This document shows positions 12,861-25,712 of a stretch of DNA of 64,000 bases, in pieces. The notes beneath the pieces were generated by a model that saw nothing but the letters and a program-made list of their open reading frames with translations, was not told the DNA's origin and did no database searches. Numbering within the stretch: position 1 is the first letter of the stretch; every line of letters begins with the position of its first letter. Origin of the DNA: Solea solea (Eukaryota > Chordata > Actinopteri > Pleuronectiformes > Soleidae); the NCBI RefSeq assembly GCF_958295425.1, contig NC_081143.1, positions 17,894,686 to 17,958,685 on the forward strand, written 5' to 3'. The translations under genes and the position numbers were made by a program.

Positions 12861-14670
12861 GGTTAGGACATGATGGGGATTACATTACACTACATAACCC
12901 TGACTGTTAGTAAGACACATGATAATGTATAGAGATGTATCTTACACTCTCTCACTAAATCCTTATACACACAGCCAAACGCTGTTTTACAGTCGATACA
13001 ACAAATGCATGATTTTTGCTTTTCCTTCACAGAGAAAACAGTACAAATATTAATGTGTGTTGTTATTCTACACAGGAGAGTATTGATAAGGAAAAACGTT
13101 CTCATGTACCATCAAGTGCATTGCCACATTGGACCATAAAGATCCAGCTAGGATTATTACTTATTCAGTGCGTCTTTGGGTGTGGGTTACTTACTTCTGC
13201 ATGAGATGAGCCCCAGAGCTGTTTGCATTATCTCACTAGTAATTATGAAGGACAACACAGACTCAATGCATGATGTATGAAGAATATAATCCCAATACAG
13301 ACAAACGGAGCCTGACCTTTAAACAAACTTCTGCTGTAAAAACAAAAAAAAAGAGCCACTTCACTTACAACCGAAACACATCTCTGAGGAAGGCTTGTGT
13401 ATAGCGATCAAGGGGAAGTGCTCATGTTGCAGACACTGACTGGGATGTTGTTTCTGTTACACACTCTGTCTGTACTGTAGCTACACTGGCTGACCTGCCA
13501 ACTGTGCACAAACAAAGACAAACGATTCTTTTTACCCTCTTTGTGGTTTCTTTTGCATAACTTTTTTTGGTTTTCTTCCTTCAACTTTTACCATTATTAC
13601 ACTGATGGTGTTGGTCTCAATGCCACTGCTGCAGTTTCCCCATGTCTCAGCTCTAATTAGACCATGAGATGAGTGCGGAGACCAGCAGAGACATCACCTC
13701 CTCACTGTTTATCTGAAGAGCTAACGTGGGAGGAAAAGTATGACAAAAGAGGGAAAAGATGGCGAAATCAACAGAAGAAAATCTAATAAAGTGAGAGGTA
13801 AAACATAGACAAGCAAGCGGAAAAGTTAATGTGTGGATACAGACAAGCATGCAAAGCAGGAAGACAGCGAAGGTGCACTCTAAACTCACATGCACTCATA
13901 GTTTAAAGAGCATATAAAATGAATAAAAATAGAAGGGAACATGAAAAAAACAGATGATGAAGTCATTTCAAGTCCAACTGTAAAACACACACACGCACAA
14001 AGAAATGGATGCGAGATCACAGAGATCAAACAAAACAAGTGATGGAGATGAAGAAAACACACAGGGGAAAGTGCAGACGAGTTTGGAAAAGCAGACCGAG
14101 AGGCTGAGAACTCCCGAGAGTCCTCTGACCTGCTGGAAAACCTCAGGAGAACAACAACATTGTCTATTCCATGAGAGGACAAATGAGGTGTAAATTATTG
14201 ATTACAGTACATTGCTGCAGTGGTGAGGCAAATCTGGGTCACCGCAGTTTCCACATATTTTCAGGGTCAGATTCTATGAGGTTCCCTGCCGCTCATGTGT
14301 GCTCACTGTACCCACTCAGGGAATGAGGGGAGATATAAAAAGGTGGAAAAGGACCAGTGAGCATTGATCAGCATTAAATTCACAACTGTAAAATTGAACA
14401 TGTTGCAGATTACGAGGGAACTCGTGGACTTGTTAAGAGTCTCTACAATAAATTAATGAATAAATTTACCTTGTGGTTAAATGCTATTATCAGGTTAGGT
14501 GCATGTAATACTCTACATGTAATCTCACCAAAAATCAATGAACACATGCATGTACAAGCACAAGCACGCACACACAAATATCCCAGGTGCTTAGTGCACC
14601 TGTTTAATCTATTTTTGCTACATGCCAAAACACATTTCAGCACCTGCCACGGCCATGCCGAGTCTTTCCT

Positions 14671-14707
<37 letters not shown>

Positions 14708-16771
14708 CCCAAGCAGCAGGAGAAAGGAAGCTAATAAATCCTCAACCACATCTCTTGGAATAATGAGGCATTTCTCAACTTCCCTCTCTCTGTCCCACAC
14801 ACACACACACACACACACCCCTTCCCTGGGGAGCTCTGGGAATCCTCCCTCTCACGGTGCTATGGCAACACAACTTTACTTCTTTCCCCCAACTGCACAC
14901 CACGGCCCAGAAATAACTGGGCATCTATGGATCATCAATATATTTTATTATGTTATTATATTATTTAAAACAATGCATCACTCACATCTGGTGCCAACAA
15001 AACCACAGAGAAGCGCCTCTAATGTGAAAATGGGATAAAGACATGTTTGGAAGGTGGTTGCCATCAGTGGGATGGTTAAATAGCTGTTATTATTTTCACT
15101 TAATCTCCACCACCACAGGAGGAAAAACACCACCCTTAAGGAAAATCTAGATACGCTGGAAGAAACAGCAGTCACTGCTTTCTCCAGCCACAGTGAAGAG
15201 CTAAGGAGTTTTTTTTAACCCACATTCAAAAAATACGAAACAAAGAGATCAGCACAATCGACTCATCCACAGCCTACAACAGATCAATTATGTATAAGGC
15301 AGGCCAACTTGTTCTCATATCTGAGCAGTAAACAGAGCAACTACCAACACTTCAAACAGCCTTGGGTGTTAAAACATAACGTATATGTCTATGTGTTATA
15401 CATCAAAGATGTACAGTTACCTAATCTTTATCATTGTATATTCGAAAAGAAGTCTTAGACGTTATTCTCACTGGCAGCAGCTTCATTCTAATCAGTACGA
15501 TTCTTAAACCTGCATGTTTTATATGAGGATTCTTTCATATTGTATTACAAAATCAGTATATATTGTGTTGTTTGTATCTGTTCCACACACACAGAGGTTT
15601 TAGAGGAATAACTATATATAAAACCACAGAATAGGTGATGTGCACACTGCTAAAGTACACCCACACATGTTTCCATCCCGTCTATTTGTTGCTTTCATTC
15701 CCAATCGTTGTAGAAACTTTTCCAAGGTAAAAAAAAAAAACACATGGATGAAATAAGTTTCTATTCAAAACACACAAGCAAACCCATACCAGACAACTGC
15801 AAATCAAACCTACCTGCCACTTTGTGTGGAAAATAATACAAAGTCAAAAGAAATCTTGGCTAAAGGGATAAAACCTCTTCTTGGATTATAAACCAGGTCT
15901 GACTCTAATCATACCATCAAGCAGCAGTTTCACAAATGAAACAGCATTTTCAAAAAAGGAGAAGCGTGTTCCATGTGGTCTGTCATTACGCAGCAAAGTA
16001 TTGCATTTCACAGAGTGTGAATATTTAAAAGCACTTCTCCATTGCTACAATGAAATGTTACACTGGGCCGACAGTCGTAGTTTTCCTGCACCTGTGGCAT
16101 CAAGGTAACAAACAATCCCAGGCTAGACATCAAATAAACAACATCAAATGTTAAAGGCCAAAGAAATACTTTTACTCTTAAAACAACTGGACAGGTAGCT
16201 CTGCCCTGCAGTAATTATTTAATTATTGTTTCCATTGCTTTGTAGATAGATACCAGCCATATTAAGGCTGGAGGAAGTGACAGTGTCGTGCCAAGAATTA
16301 ATCAAATCTGTGTCCCGTGTATCTGAATGAGGACATTTCCACTGATTCTAAACAGAATTCAACTAAATGTTTCTGCAGGTGAATCACAGTTTGCAACCAT
16401 CTGCAGCTAAGTACTGCCACCATGTGGCCACAATACTGCAGTACAGGTGGTGTGCATTTCCTATTTACAGCAAAATCATTACTGCAGTAAATGGTAAACT
16501 GTTTAACTGCCAATAAGACACAATGAAACTAGTCTTACACTTATTCGTTATTAAGGCAGAATGTATTATTCTTAATTAATTATTAATATTTATAATATTT
16601 TATTTGAACTGTATATATGTAAAATATTAAGTGCAATGCCATTTGTGTCATCACTATTTATTATCCATCCATATTTTTTTATTTGAACAGTTTTTAGATC
16701 ACTTTGGAGATCAGACAGTGTAGTGAACCATTAGAGTTCAATAGCTTATACAAGAGGATACACACACTTAC
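12861..16771. other. Non-coding stretch with GT and CA microsatellites
   Basis: No exon recognised. It contains a GT microsatellite at about 14675-14704 and a CA microsatellite at about 14796-14818, about 90 bases apart and opposite in phase. AT-rich DNA occurs at 16555-16690. Because the FIP4-like gene is transcribed toward lower coordinates and stops abruptly after its third exon, this is most likely its large third intron. Confidence 0.55.
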
Positions 16772-19700
16772 CTGGTGGCAACTCTTAGACATTTCATGCA
16801 GCCATTTAATAATAATCTGTGCCTCACTTTTCTTTTTAGGCATCCCAACATAACCTGCAAAGGGAAAAAAAAATCATGATGACTCATCTCCATCTGTCTA
16901 AGATTCTGATCTGAACTCAAATTCTTGCGAGAGCAACCATATCTAAAAGAGCGGCAATTTCATCACAATTGTTGTTTTGCTATTCCCACCTCCCGTTGTC
17001 TTCCATTTCCTGTGTCCCACCTACTCTTTTACTCTTTTTCATTGGCTATTGACAGTTGGGTCGCTAATCAGTACAAACGGTTAGTAGTTAAATAGAAATT
17101 AAGCCAAAATATTCTTAGATACATATTACATATAGTCTCTGATATATTTGTTGTTTTAATAATAAAACCAAGGACAACATGGTGAATACCTCTTGAGGGT
17201 ACAAGGGGTACAATGGAACAATGAAGTATAAATGAAATGCAGTCCCTCAGATGTGATTTTTGTGCTCAGTCTAACCTTTCATAGTGAGGACACCACAGCA
17301 GAAGTCATTGAAGTTGATCCGTCCATGAGCGCTGGGTTCCAAACATTTGGCCAAACTCTTCACCTGTGGGAAAGTAAGAAGTAACCATGAAGACCAGCAG
17401 AGTCAATGCAAGGTACAACAATTAATGATGTCATTTATTTTCCTCTCAGTGTTTGTCAGATGTCATGCAGTGTAATTATGCCATATTGTGTGCGGTTCAG
17501 AACAACCAGTATGTCACTGTAGTAATACTGGAACAGCAAACATTGTTTTCTTGCAGGAGAAAAAAAACAACTTTGATAAGTGTGAATGTGAATGGTCTGT
17601 ATTTTTATAGCCCTTTTCTGGTCTTGATGACCACTCAAAGCTGCTTTACACTACAGTTTTGCCATCGATTCACCCACTCACTCATCCATTCACTCACACA
17701 TGCATGCAGTACCCTACCACTGATCTACAACAAGAACAGAATATGTGCTTATTATTATTATTATCTCTATTATAAGTAAAAAGGTGGATGTGTGGATCTA
17801 TAGATTGATAGATGACATGCAGGGGGTCATCAAATATCACTAGAATATCCTTGGCAGACCATGATGATAATTAAATACCTGGACTTTACTTCAAAATAAC
17901 AAAACAAAAAACCATTACATTTACACTGCATGTAAACACTGTATCATCCAACATGAGACAGTACTGAAAGCAGTGGGATACATCACATTATGTGTATAAT
18001 AAAAGCAGCAAAGTACATGAACACCCTCACTCACCATCCTCTCATATCCACATCACTGCAGTGGGCTGCAGCCACTGAGCACTATGGCTGAATAATGCAT
18101 TATTCTCTTTGCAAGCTACCCACAGCCATTTAAATTTTAACAACACTAATTTTAGCAAAAGCTGGTGACTAAAGTAGAACCAATCAAAGGATATTTACAG
18201 GTTAAAACAAATACTTCTTTTTTTTTTTTTTTTTTTAAAGTTGGCCTCTTACACTTCAACTTCCAGAGGTGGATAGTTTTAAAAAAGAAAACAAGTTAAG
18301 ATGCATGAAAAAAAGTGTGCAATACAAACTTTTTATCCACAAAACTGGGTCACATGTACAGTTTAGTTTAAATTAGGTCACAAAATGACTTTGTTCAAGG
18401 TCATTTATTTGGCAAATGTGTATAATTCAGCGTGTTCATTCGGTTTTATGCCATAGACCGACTAGATGTTTTGTCCTAGATATTTTTGAAGAAGAAATGA
18501 AGGGCAGGGAAAAGAGGTCGGATGAGAAAACTGAAGGATTATGGGAGTGCGTGCATGTGACTGTACAAGTGGGAATGTGTCAGTGGCAAGTGTGTTCGTT
18601 AGTAGGTCAGGTTGACACTGAACAGCCAGTAGGAATTTGCTCTCAAGACAAAGACATTAGAGGGTGACACGTGCAGTAGAAACTGTTTCATGTAATTCAT
18701 CAACAAACAAATACAAACCTTTTGGAAACAATGCTGTTTATCTAACTTAGATGTTCTAGATGTCGATAGATGCTCCATTCATTTTGTCACAACAAACCAA
18801 GCATCATAAGAGCAAAAGAACAAATAGAGCGCCAATACATGGTGAAATGTTTTGCAGTCGAGTTATAAATTACAATGAACCGATTTCCAAGGTCAGTAAA
18901 AAAAACTGTCCCTCTGGAGCTAATCAGTGTTTCTGCTGGTGAGCAGCACAACACAGGGGAGCCAGTCAGAGACAGCGTTCATCTACGCGCTGACATGCAG
19001 TGGGACACGGAGGCCACAGGGACATCCTATGTGTCACGTGAACAGATTGAAAAAAAAAAACATCTAACATACAAAAATATGCTTGGAGAAATTCTAAATG
19101 GCTGACATCCTGTTGAGTTGAGGCCGTGGTCCCAATTTACCTTTTTCTTCTCTTGGGCTATTGCAAGTTCCCACCAAGGATCGAGAAATTTGGTGCAACA
19201 TAATCTTAGCTTGCTCCATCTAAAGTTTTGGTGGTTTTATGACTTATTAATCAATATTTATCGTTTTTCAAATGTTTTGACAGTAAGCCAATATATCAGC
19301 TGATGATTTGTCAGAGATGACACGAGACGATTTATCAGTCTAGTTCTAATCCTCTTTGTGTTGAGTTACAGCTCTCTGCTGGGCCAAATCACAACTCATG
19401 TGTTTAATGTCACTTCATGTCAGCGTCATCTCCTTACACTGGATTCTGTTTAATGTTTTGGGTAATTGTTTGCGACCGGCTTAACCACATTAGATTAAAA
19501 TGTCATACCGCCACAATACAACACCTGCAATTAAAATTAATATTTCCACCTTTCACTGTGCGTATAGCTCACAGTTCTGCTGCACTTAAATGAACTACTC
19601 TAATTTTTTCAACAGTGAGCTCTCAGGTCACACAGGTCAGGGAGCATCAGACATTTTTTGGGGGGGACTTGAATGTGTTGCTAGGGAACAAAAACATGTT

Positions 19701-20314
19701 TTTGCTTTTTGCTAAAACCTGAAAAACTTTCATTAGGACCATTGAATGGACCACACTACAAGGTCAATTTACACCAATACAATAAATAGCTTCCAATATT
19801 CAACAAAAGGTCACTGATTAAACCCCAATCCACTGCTATTAACACATGCAACATGAAAACCACTCAATATCCCACCAGCTACATAGTCTCCATCCCAGAG
19901 TGATAAAAACGAGCACAAAGACTAAAATACTTAAGTGCTAAAAGATTTAATTTGATCTGTCAAGGCCAAATGGTGAAATATAACACAATATGGAGCCTGT
20001 TATACATAAATACACACAGTACGTGAGCCTCTGTAAAGCCTAATGAGGACGGTCATTTGCACCTTTACTCATTAAAACTGAGAAGTTTTTAAAAAAAAGA
20101 AGTCAGATACGAACCATAACTTGCTAAAGATCGAGCCGTTACTAAGCTAACACGCACTCACCTGTTCCTCTTTCCCAAACTGAGAGCCGAGCTGCATCAG
20201 GTGTTCAGGGACGATAAAACCGTCCGAGTCCGTGTCACAGACGTCAAACACCTCTCTGAGTTGCATCACGGATGTCAGCAGATGCTCCGACTCGAGTGTC
20301 CTGCCTTCGTCCAT
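16772..20314 (-). CDS. rab11fip4: Rab11 family-interacting protein 4-like, first three coding exons (partial)
   Basis: Three minus-strand exons with canonical splice sites: exon 1 20162-20314 (51 codons, ATG with an in-frame TAA 15 bases upstream), exon 2 17276-17363, exon 3 16772-16854. Exon 1 encodes an EF-hand (QLREVFDVCDTDSDGFI; loop about residues 27-38, Asp at positions 1, 3 and 5 but His at 12). Exon 2 encodes a second hand with GRINFNDFCCGVLTMK, closely matching the GRINFKDFCRGVFAMK I recall for human Rab11-FIP4. FIP3/4 proteins are Rab11/Arf6 effectors of recycling endosomes and cytokinesis; their carboxy-terminal Rab11-binding domain is not seen. Exon 3 (GYVGMPKKKSEAQ start, ending phase 0) is in frame but unlike the FIP4 sequence I remember. 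The paralogue (FIP4a, FIP4b or FIP3-like) is uncertain. Confidence 0.75.
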
Positions 20315-20495
20315 GTCGTTATAGATTTAGAATTAGTTGTAAACCTGTTTTTGTCCCGAACTGACTGTCAAGCGTGGGTCTATTCGCGTTTGCGTGATCG
20401 TGAACCAGTTAACACCTGTAATGTTAGTGCGCGTTTGATGGGGTATTTACGGTAACGATGTTGAGCCCAACAAATATGCGACAGGCCTTTAAGAA

Positions 20496-20499
20496 AGGC

Positions 20500-20545
<46 letters not shown>

Positions 20546-20603
20546 TACTCTGTATATATATATATATATATAGGTGAGGGCGTATATATATATATATATA
20601 TAG
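20496..20603. repeat. GATA and TA microsatellites
   Basis: A perfect (GATA)n tract of about twelve units (about 20498-20545) is followed by two TA tracts (about 20553-20573 and 20583-20602), separated by GGTGAGGGCG. They lie about 180 bases upstream of the start codon of the FIP4-like gene, so in or near its 5' untranslated or promoter region. Confidence 0.9.
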
Positions 20604-21490
20604 TCACCCAAGTTTTAAACTTTACACTTTATAAACATTCAAATTCTTCGTCGGAAATGATCAAAGGTCTCTTTTTTTCTCTATGAACTGCAAATGCTTC
20701 TGCCACACTTTTAATCCTGCCTATGTCTTTGCATGGTTTCACCTAATTAAACTGTTGTGCAGACTCTAACAAAGGCTGCTTTTCTTTCAAAAGAGCAACA
20801 CAAAAAGAAAATGCATGATTACACATACAGACGTACAGTTTTCGGCTCAATGCACTGTGTTCAGGGAAAACACTGGCCATCTCCTTAAATATTAATTCCT
20901 GTTATTTTCACCAGTTATTTTTAACATAATTGTGTGCTAACTTGACTTACAAAATCATAATAGAGTGAGTGCCTCCCTTTTAAAGTCCTAGAATTTCATT
21001 TATATGATAGGATAACATTTCTGTTTCCAATCCCAATCATCCCAATCACATCATTGCAAATTTAAGATATTTTTTCCTTTTCATCTGCAGTCACCGGTCA
21101 CTCTGCGACCTTCCTCCACCACTTTCATCCCCAGTCTCCAGTGCAAAGGTCAAGCCAGAATAGTCATCAACATCTTTCACCTCTTCAGCATCTCTCACAA
21201 CATCACCAGTATCTGTTAGTCTATGCACAGCCTCTCCCCCTTTCTCTAATGTGATTAGAGAAAGGTGGAGAGCTTTTAATGGCAATAAAATATGATTTTG
21301 TTCACATTCTTGGTCCTGATTTAAGTGTTTGTATACATGGTTTAGGAAGATGCAGCGCTGCTATTTATTCTCATCATACTTTAGCCTACATCCAGCCGAC
21401 TGGCCCCAAAAAAGGAAATGTGTTTACAGGTTTGACTTCCTCCATCGTTCTGTCTTTAAGAGGATGTCATATTAAGAAAACAGAGAGAGA

Positions 21491-21521
<31 letters not shown>

Positions 21522-21584
21522 CAGTGCATGCTTTGGTGCTTTCATACTTCAGCCAGTTTTCCTCTTCTTCTCCTTTTGTCAAAG
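20604..21584. other. Divergent intergenic space between FIP4-like and Ig-receptor genes
   Basis: This spans from the FIP4-like start on minus to the Ig receptor start on plus. It has no further exon I can support. It contains an (AG)n tract at about 21480-21522, some 60 bases upstream of the receptor ATG. Promoters of both genes should lie here, but I could not place a convincing TATA box or initiator. Confidence 0.6.
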
Positions 21585-24500
21585 ATGCAGGTTGTAAGTC
21601 GAAAAAGATCACTTTGGATTTACTTTCTTCTGCTCACCTTTTTACAACTCTGGGGTAAGTATCCAATGATAGACGTGTATCACTCAAAGTATTTCTATAT
21701 TATGTTATCAGCTTTATTCAGAGTAACTTTTTTGTCTTCTGTCCAGGAAGACTTTCTTCTTCTTCTTCCACTTCCTCTCCCACTCTTCCAGCACCTTCCC
21801 TGGGCATCTACTTCAGGTCAGAGGCCTCTTTGGTCTTGACTTGTAAGGTCCCACAGGGCTACAATGGGGTTCTGTTCATGTTATACAGGATCACAGATAA
21901 GGTATTTATGTCGCTATTTATGTATTTGAGGATACGTGTTGGGTTATCACTGGGATCATGTGATGTTATAGATTTTTTTCCCCCGCTACATTGATTTAGG
22001 TTGACTCTCAGGAGCTGCAGTCTGGTGCTGAGGAAGTTCACTTCACTGTCGAGGTGAAAGAAGATCATTCAGAAGAACTGTACTGCTGCCTCTACAAGGA
22101 CAACGACGGTCTCTTCAGTGCATTTAGTCCATATTTGCGGCTGGAACACCAAAAAGGTTTGTGTTTCCTGTTTTTTTCCCCTCCATAGTGATAGAATATT
22201 TTGACTCATTCTCACTTGACTCATGACATACTGCTACCATGACTAAAATTGTACTTTTTAAACACAGCACAAATATTATTTTGTGAGTTTGTGTAGATCC
22301 GTTCAATCTGTACTCACTCGTGATTCAACATGTGGTTTAGCATAATAAACAACTCCCATCCGCCCCTGACTAACCCCCAAAGCCGACTGCTGCACGCAGG
22401 TGCTCTCTATGGTCTCTTATTGTCCTCAGCTCTGTGGGTGTGTGTGTAACAGTTGTTACATCCTGCACTTCATATAGAAACCACACACACACACACACAT
22501 CAAACACAATATATGCTGACAGTTAGTCGCAGTGGCTTTTTTTTTTTTTTTGAATTAATTTATGAGAACATCATAATCAAGATATGATATGTAACATTTC
22601 TGCATAAAGAACATATAAGAATGAGAGGACTTATATTTTGTTAACTAGATAAACATTTCCAACACTGTTTAAATCTGTATTTCTATTCAAGGTAACATTA
22701 TGATCTCACAGGAGGTTTGCATCATCTATGCAAACTTCCTGTGACCCCCATGTGCACTTCATATAGAAACCACACACACACACACACATCAAACACAATA
22801 TATGCTGACAGTTAGTCGCAGTGGCTTTTTTTTTTAATTAATTTATGAGAACATCATAATCAAGATATGATATGTAACATTTCTGCATAAAGAACATATA
22901 AGAATGATTGGACTAGGTAACATTATGATCTCACAGGAGGTTTGCATCATCTATGCAAACTTTCTGTGACCCTCATGTGGAGGATAAATCGGTAGAAGAT
23001 GGATGTTATGTAAAGGAAAAAAGAAAGCAAAAGTTTAAAGAAAATGTTCTCCTTTTTCCCCAGAAGCTGTCCCCACTCAGTCTCCACCCCTTTTCCCACC
23101 TCCAGTCTTGTCTGTGGTGCCATCAACTGGTGTGGTAAAATGTGGGGACATGTTGTCCTTCACCTGCTCCGTCCCCACTCCTATACCTCAGTCTCAGTCC
23201 CAGTCGGGCGTTACAAACACACCAGTGACCTTCCATCTGCTGAGGACTGCTGAGCAAACAGGGGCGGCCTCTGTTCTCCTGCAGCCTCAGGCCAGTCTGG
23301 TGTCAGGTCCCGAGCGTCCGTCTGGAGTTTTTTCTGTGGGGCCCGTGCGAGGAGGAGATGATGGAGTGTACACCTGCATGTACCAGATCACCAACAAAAG
23401 GCAGTTGGTTAATTCAACGGTCAGCAATGTGATTCAAGTGACTGTCAAAGGTGAGGGTGTTTAGTATTAAGATCTCCCTTTTTCACCAAATTGAAATCCA
23501 TAAACTGGATTTACAGCTGATGATGATTATTGTTTTTAAGCCTCATATAAGGATTGAAAGGATCTATATAGTTTTGGAATTATATAATCAACCCATGATG
23601 GATTCATTACCGTTATGCATATAAAATGTATATGTGAGTATTATGTCAGGAAAACATTTGATGTCAGTTCTTAAAGTGAACAATTTCTGCTGAGAACAGT
23701 GGACTGTCCAAATTGTTACCAAATCAAACAAATGACTTCTGTTCCTTATCAATTAATTACACGATTCCTTCAGCTATAGTTTTAGCTACTTCTTGTACAT
23801 ACTTGGGAGTACTTTTTTTAACTGCAGCTGTTGTTCTGTTCCCTGGTTTCCTCTGTACCCAGACATGCTTCCACCGCCCACTCTTGTTCTCCACCAGCAG
23901 ACGGACGTTTGGCATTTACTCTGCGTGGGTTCTCCTTCATACCCGGGTGCCGTGTTCTCCCTCTGCCTGGCAGACAGTGAGCATCCCATCGACACTGTCC
24001 ACGCCAAAATGATCCACCATCAGGCCTCTTTCCCAGTGCCTGTCCAAGACGCTGCAGTGGTTTTGTACCAGTGTCAGTACAGCGTGCTTCTGGGAAAGAA
24101 GTGGAGCAGATCAGAGCCCAGCCAACCTCTCGCTGTAACCAGAGGTACAGATGTATGCATGTACAGCATAAGACGTGTTTCAGTGTAATATGATGCAAAC
24201 ATGTGACTGGCTGCTTCCGTACTTTTCTTTCAGAACGTTCTCCTCCTCCATCATCAGGTAGGCGAACAGCAGCATGTCATTGTTTCACTTCATCCTTATA
24301 GGACACAGAGCATTCTGGCTGCTTTTTTCAATTACTATGTTAAAACGTACAGTTTATACAGAGGTTATAAAACAAATGTGCAATATAGAGTGTCTTATAT
24401 CCTTTTTTTCAGCACAACCTAGGCAATCTGATGAAATGTTTATTTTATTTTCACCAGCTGTATAAACACACCTGAGCAAAAGTACTTAAAATGTTTAAAA

Positions 24501-25712
24501 TCGGATTGAATAAGTGAATTTTGGAAATACGCCACTGTTCGAGAAAAGAAAGAAAACAGTCTATTTTGCGACTTCTGCACAATTATTGCTACTTTATATC
24601 ACTACTAAAAATGCGATATGAAATTAATCATCCAAAAAAATCACACATTACAAGACAGAAAAAACCTGTTTTTTAAAGCCTGAATATGTGACCTATAAGG
24701 GTTAACATTTGACCTTTGTTAATTGTAAGTTATGTAAGTTAAGTACAGCCAGTACTGTACTGGCCTAGAATAAAAGCATTTTAGAATAATGGCTGTTTGA
24801 TGTGTGCAGGTTTGCCAGGTGTGGACTGGCCTCTCGTTCTTGGGTGTTTCTCTGCTGTGGTATTAGTCCTCTGCTCTGTGGCACTGGCAGTTATAGTGAC
24901 ACACAGGAAAGGTATTTCAAAAATGAATCTCCACTTTCACAGTCTCACCGATGTCTTCCTGTGTGAGACTCATCATTTCCACTTTCTCTCTCTCTCTCGC
25001 TCTCTCGCTCTTCCAGTAAAAGCAGCAGCTGAAAAGAAGAAGAACAGGTATTCTGTTATAACTCCTCATTAGTCTTGGATTCATATTAGACCATGACATT
25101 ATTACTACATTTGTTCTATACAGATTATTATTATTATTATTATTATTATTATTTTTTTTTTTAAATGAATCAAAAGGCACTGAGTAATTATTATACAGTA
25201 TGTGAGGAACCTTTACAGGCATTTATTCATAACTCCTTGAGTTTTAAAATGTACTAGCTCGGAGAGAACATTTGTATCTCTCCATTAATTCCACTGCGAA
25301 TATAATAAATAGTAATAATAATAAATAAACTAATAATATAGTTTACATGAAGAATTGACCTTGTTTTCCTATAATATGGTACATGAAATTAATACAGTAG
25401 TGCCGTTGTTGTGATATTAAACTGTGATGTTTTCCAAATGTTTCAGACAGGATGCACAGTTCTGGACTCAGGTCCACGCTAAGGATCATGTTGTTGGTGA
25501 GGTTTTTATTTTCAGAGTCGCGCTTTCAACTCCTTCCTCCAAAATTAAACCATTTTGGTTCCTTTTATTCACATTTCTCTTATTTCTTCTGGGGAAATGT
25601 CTGCATACTTTTGTTTTCCCAAGTAATGAAACACGAAACAGTTGGCTGACTGTTGCTGTGCCTTGTTGTTGTTGCAGACCTTACACTCCGGCGTTCAAGC
25701 TTCAACTCTCAG
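21585..25712 (+). CDS. Three-Ig-domain transmembrane receptor, 3' end unresolved
   Basis: Ten phase-compatible exons: 21585-21654, 21747-21901, 22000-22156, 23064-23450, 23863-24144, 24234-24257, 24810-24911, 25017-25047, 25447-25496, 25678-25712. They total 431 codons with no internal stop. Residues 1-27 are a signal peptide (RKRSLWIYFLLLTFLQLWG). Three Ig-like domains follow with cysteine pairs LTCKV/LYCCLY, SFTCSV/YTCMYQ and HLLCVG/YQCQYS. Exon 6 encodes a Pro/Ser stalk. Exon 7 encodes the transmembrane helix (about residues 365-386, VLGCFSAVVLVLCSVALAVI) with HRK after it. The tail (KKKNRQDAQFWTQVHAKDHV, then DLTLRRSSFNSQ) has no tyrosine, so no ITIM or ITAM so far. The final exon lies in the 25891-26090 gap or downstream; 29460-29486 is a weak candidate. 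This is probably a leukocyte or plasma-membrane IgSF receptor of the LRC/A1BG-like type; I know no named orthologue. Confidence 0.75.
22464..22980. repeat. Tandem duplication within receptor intron 3
   Basis: Two head-to-tail copies, 22464-22752 and 22753-about 22975, each begin TGCACTTCATATAGAAACCA, run through a CA tract and end with a GGAGGTTTGCATCATCTATG word. They differ by a few substitutions. The second copy lacks about 65 bases (the ATATTTTGTTAACTAGATAA region) and has a shorter T run. The high identity points to a recent duplication. Confidence 0.85.
22974..23010 (+). repeat. 3' tail fragment of the window's SINE family
   Basis: CATGTGGAGGATAAATCGG followed by TAGAAGATGGATG matches the 3' end of the longer SINE copies at 30650-31040 and 53523-53790. 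It sits at the end of the intron duplication and about 55 bases before exon 4 of the Ig receptor. Confidence 0.6.
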
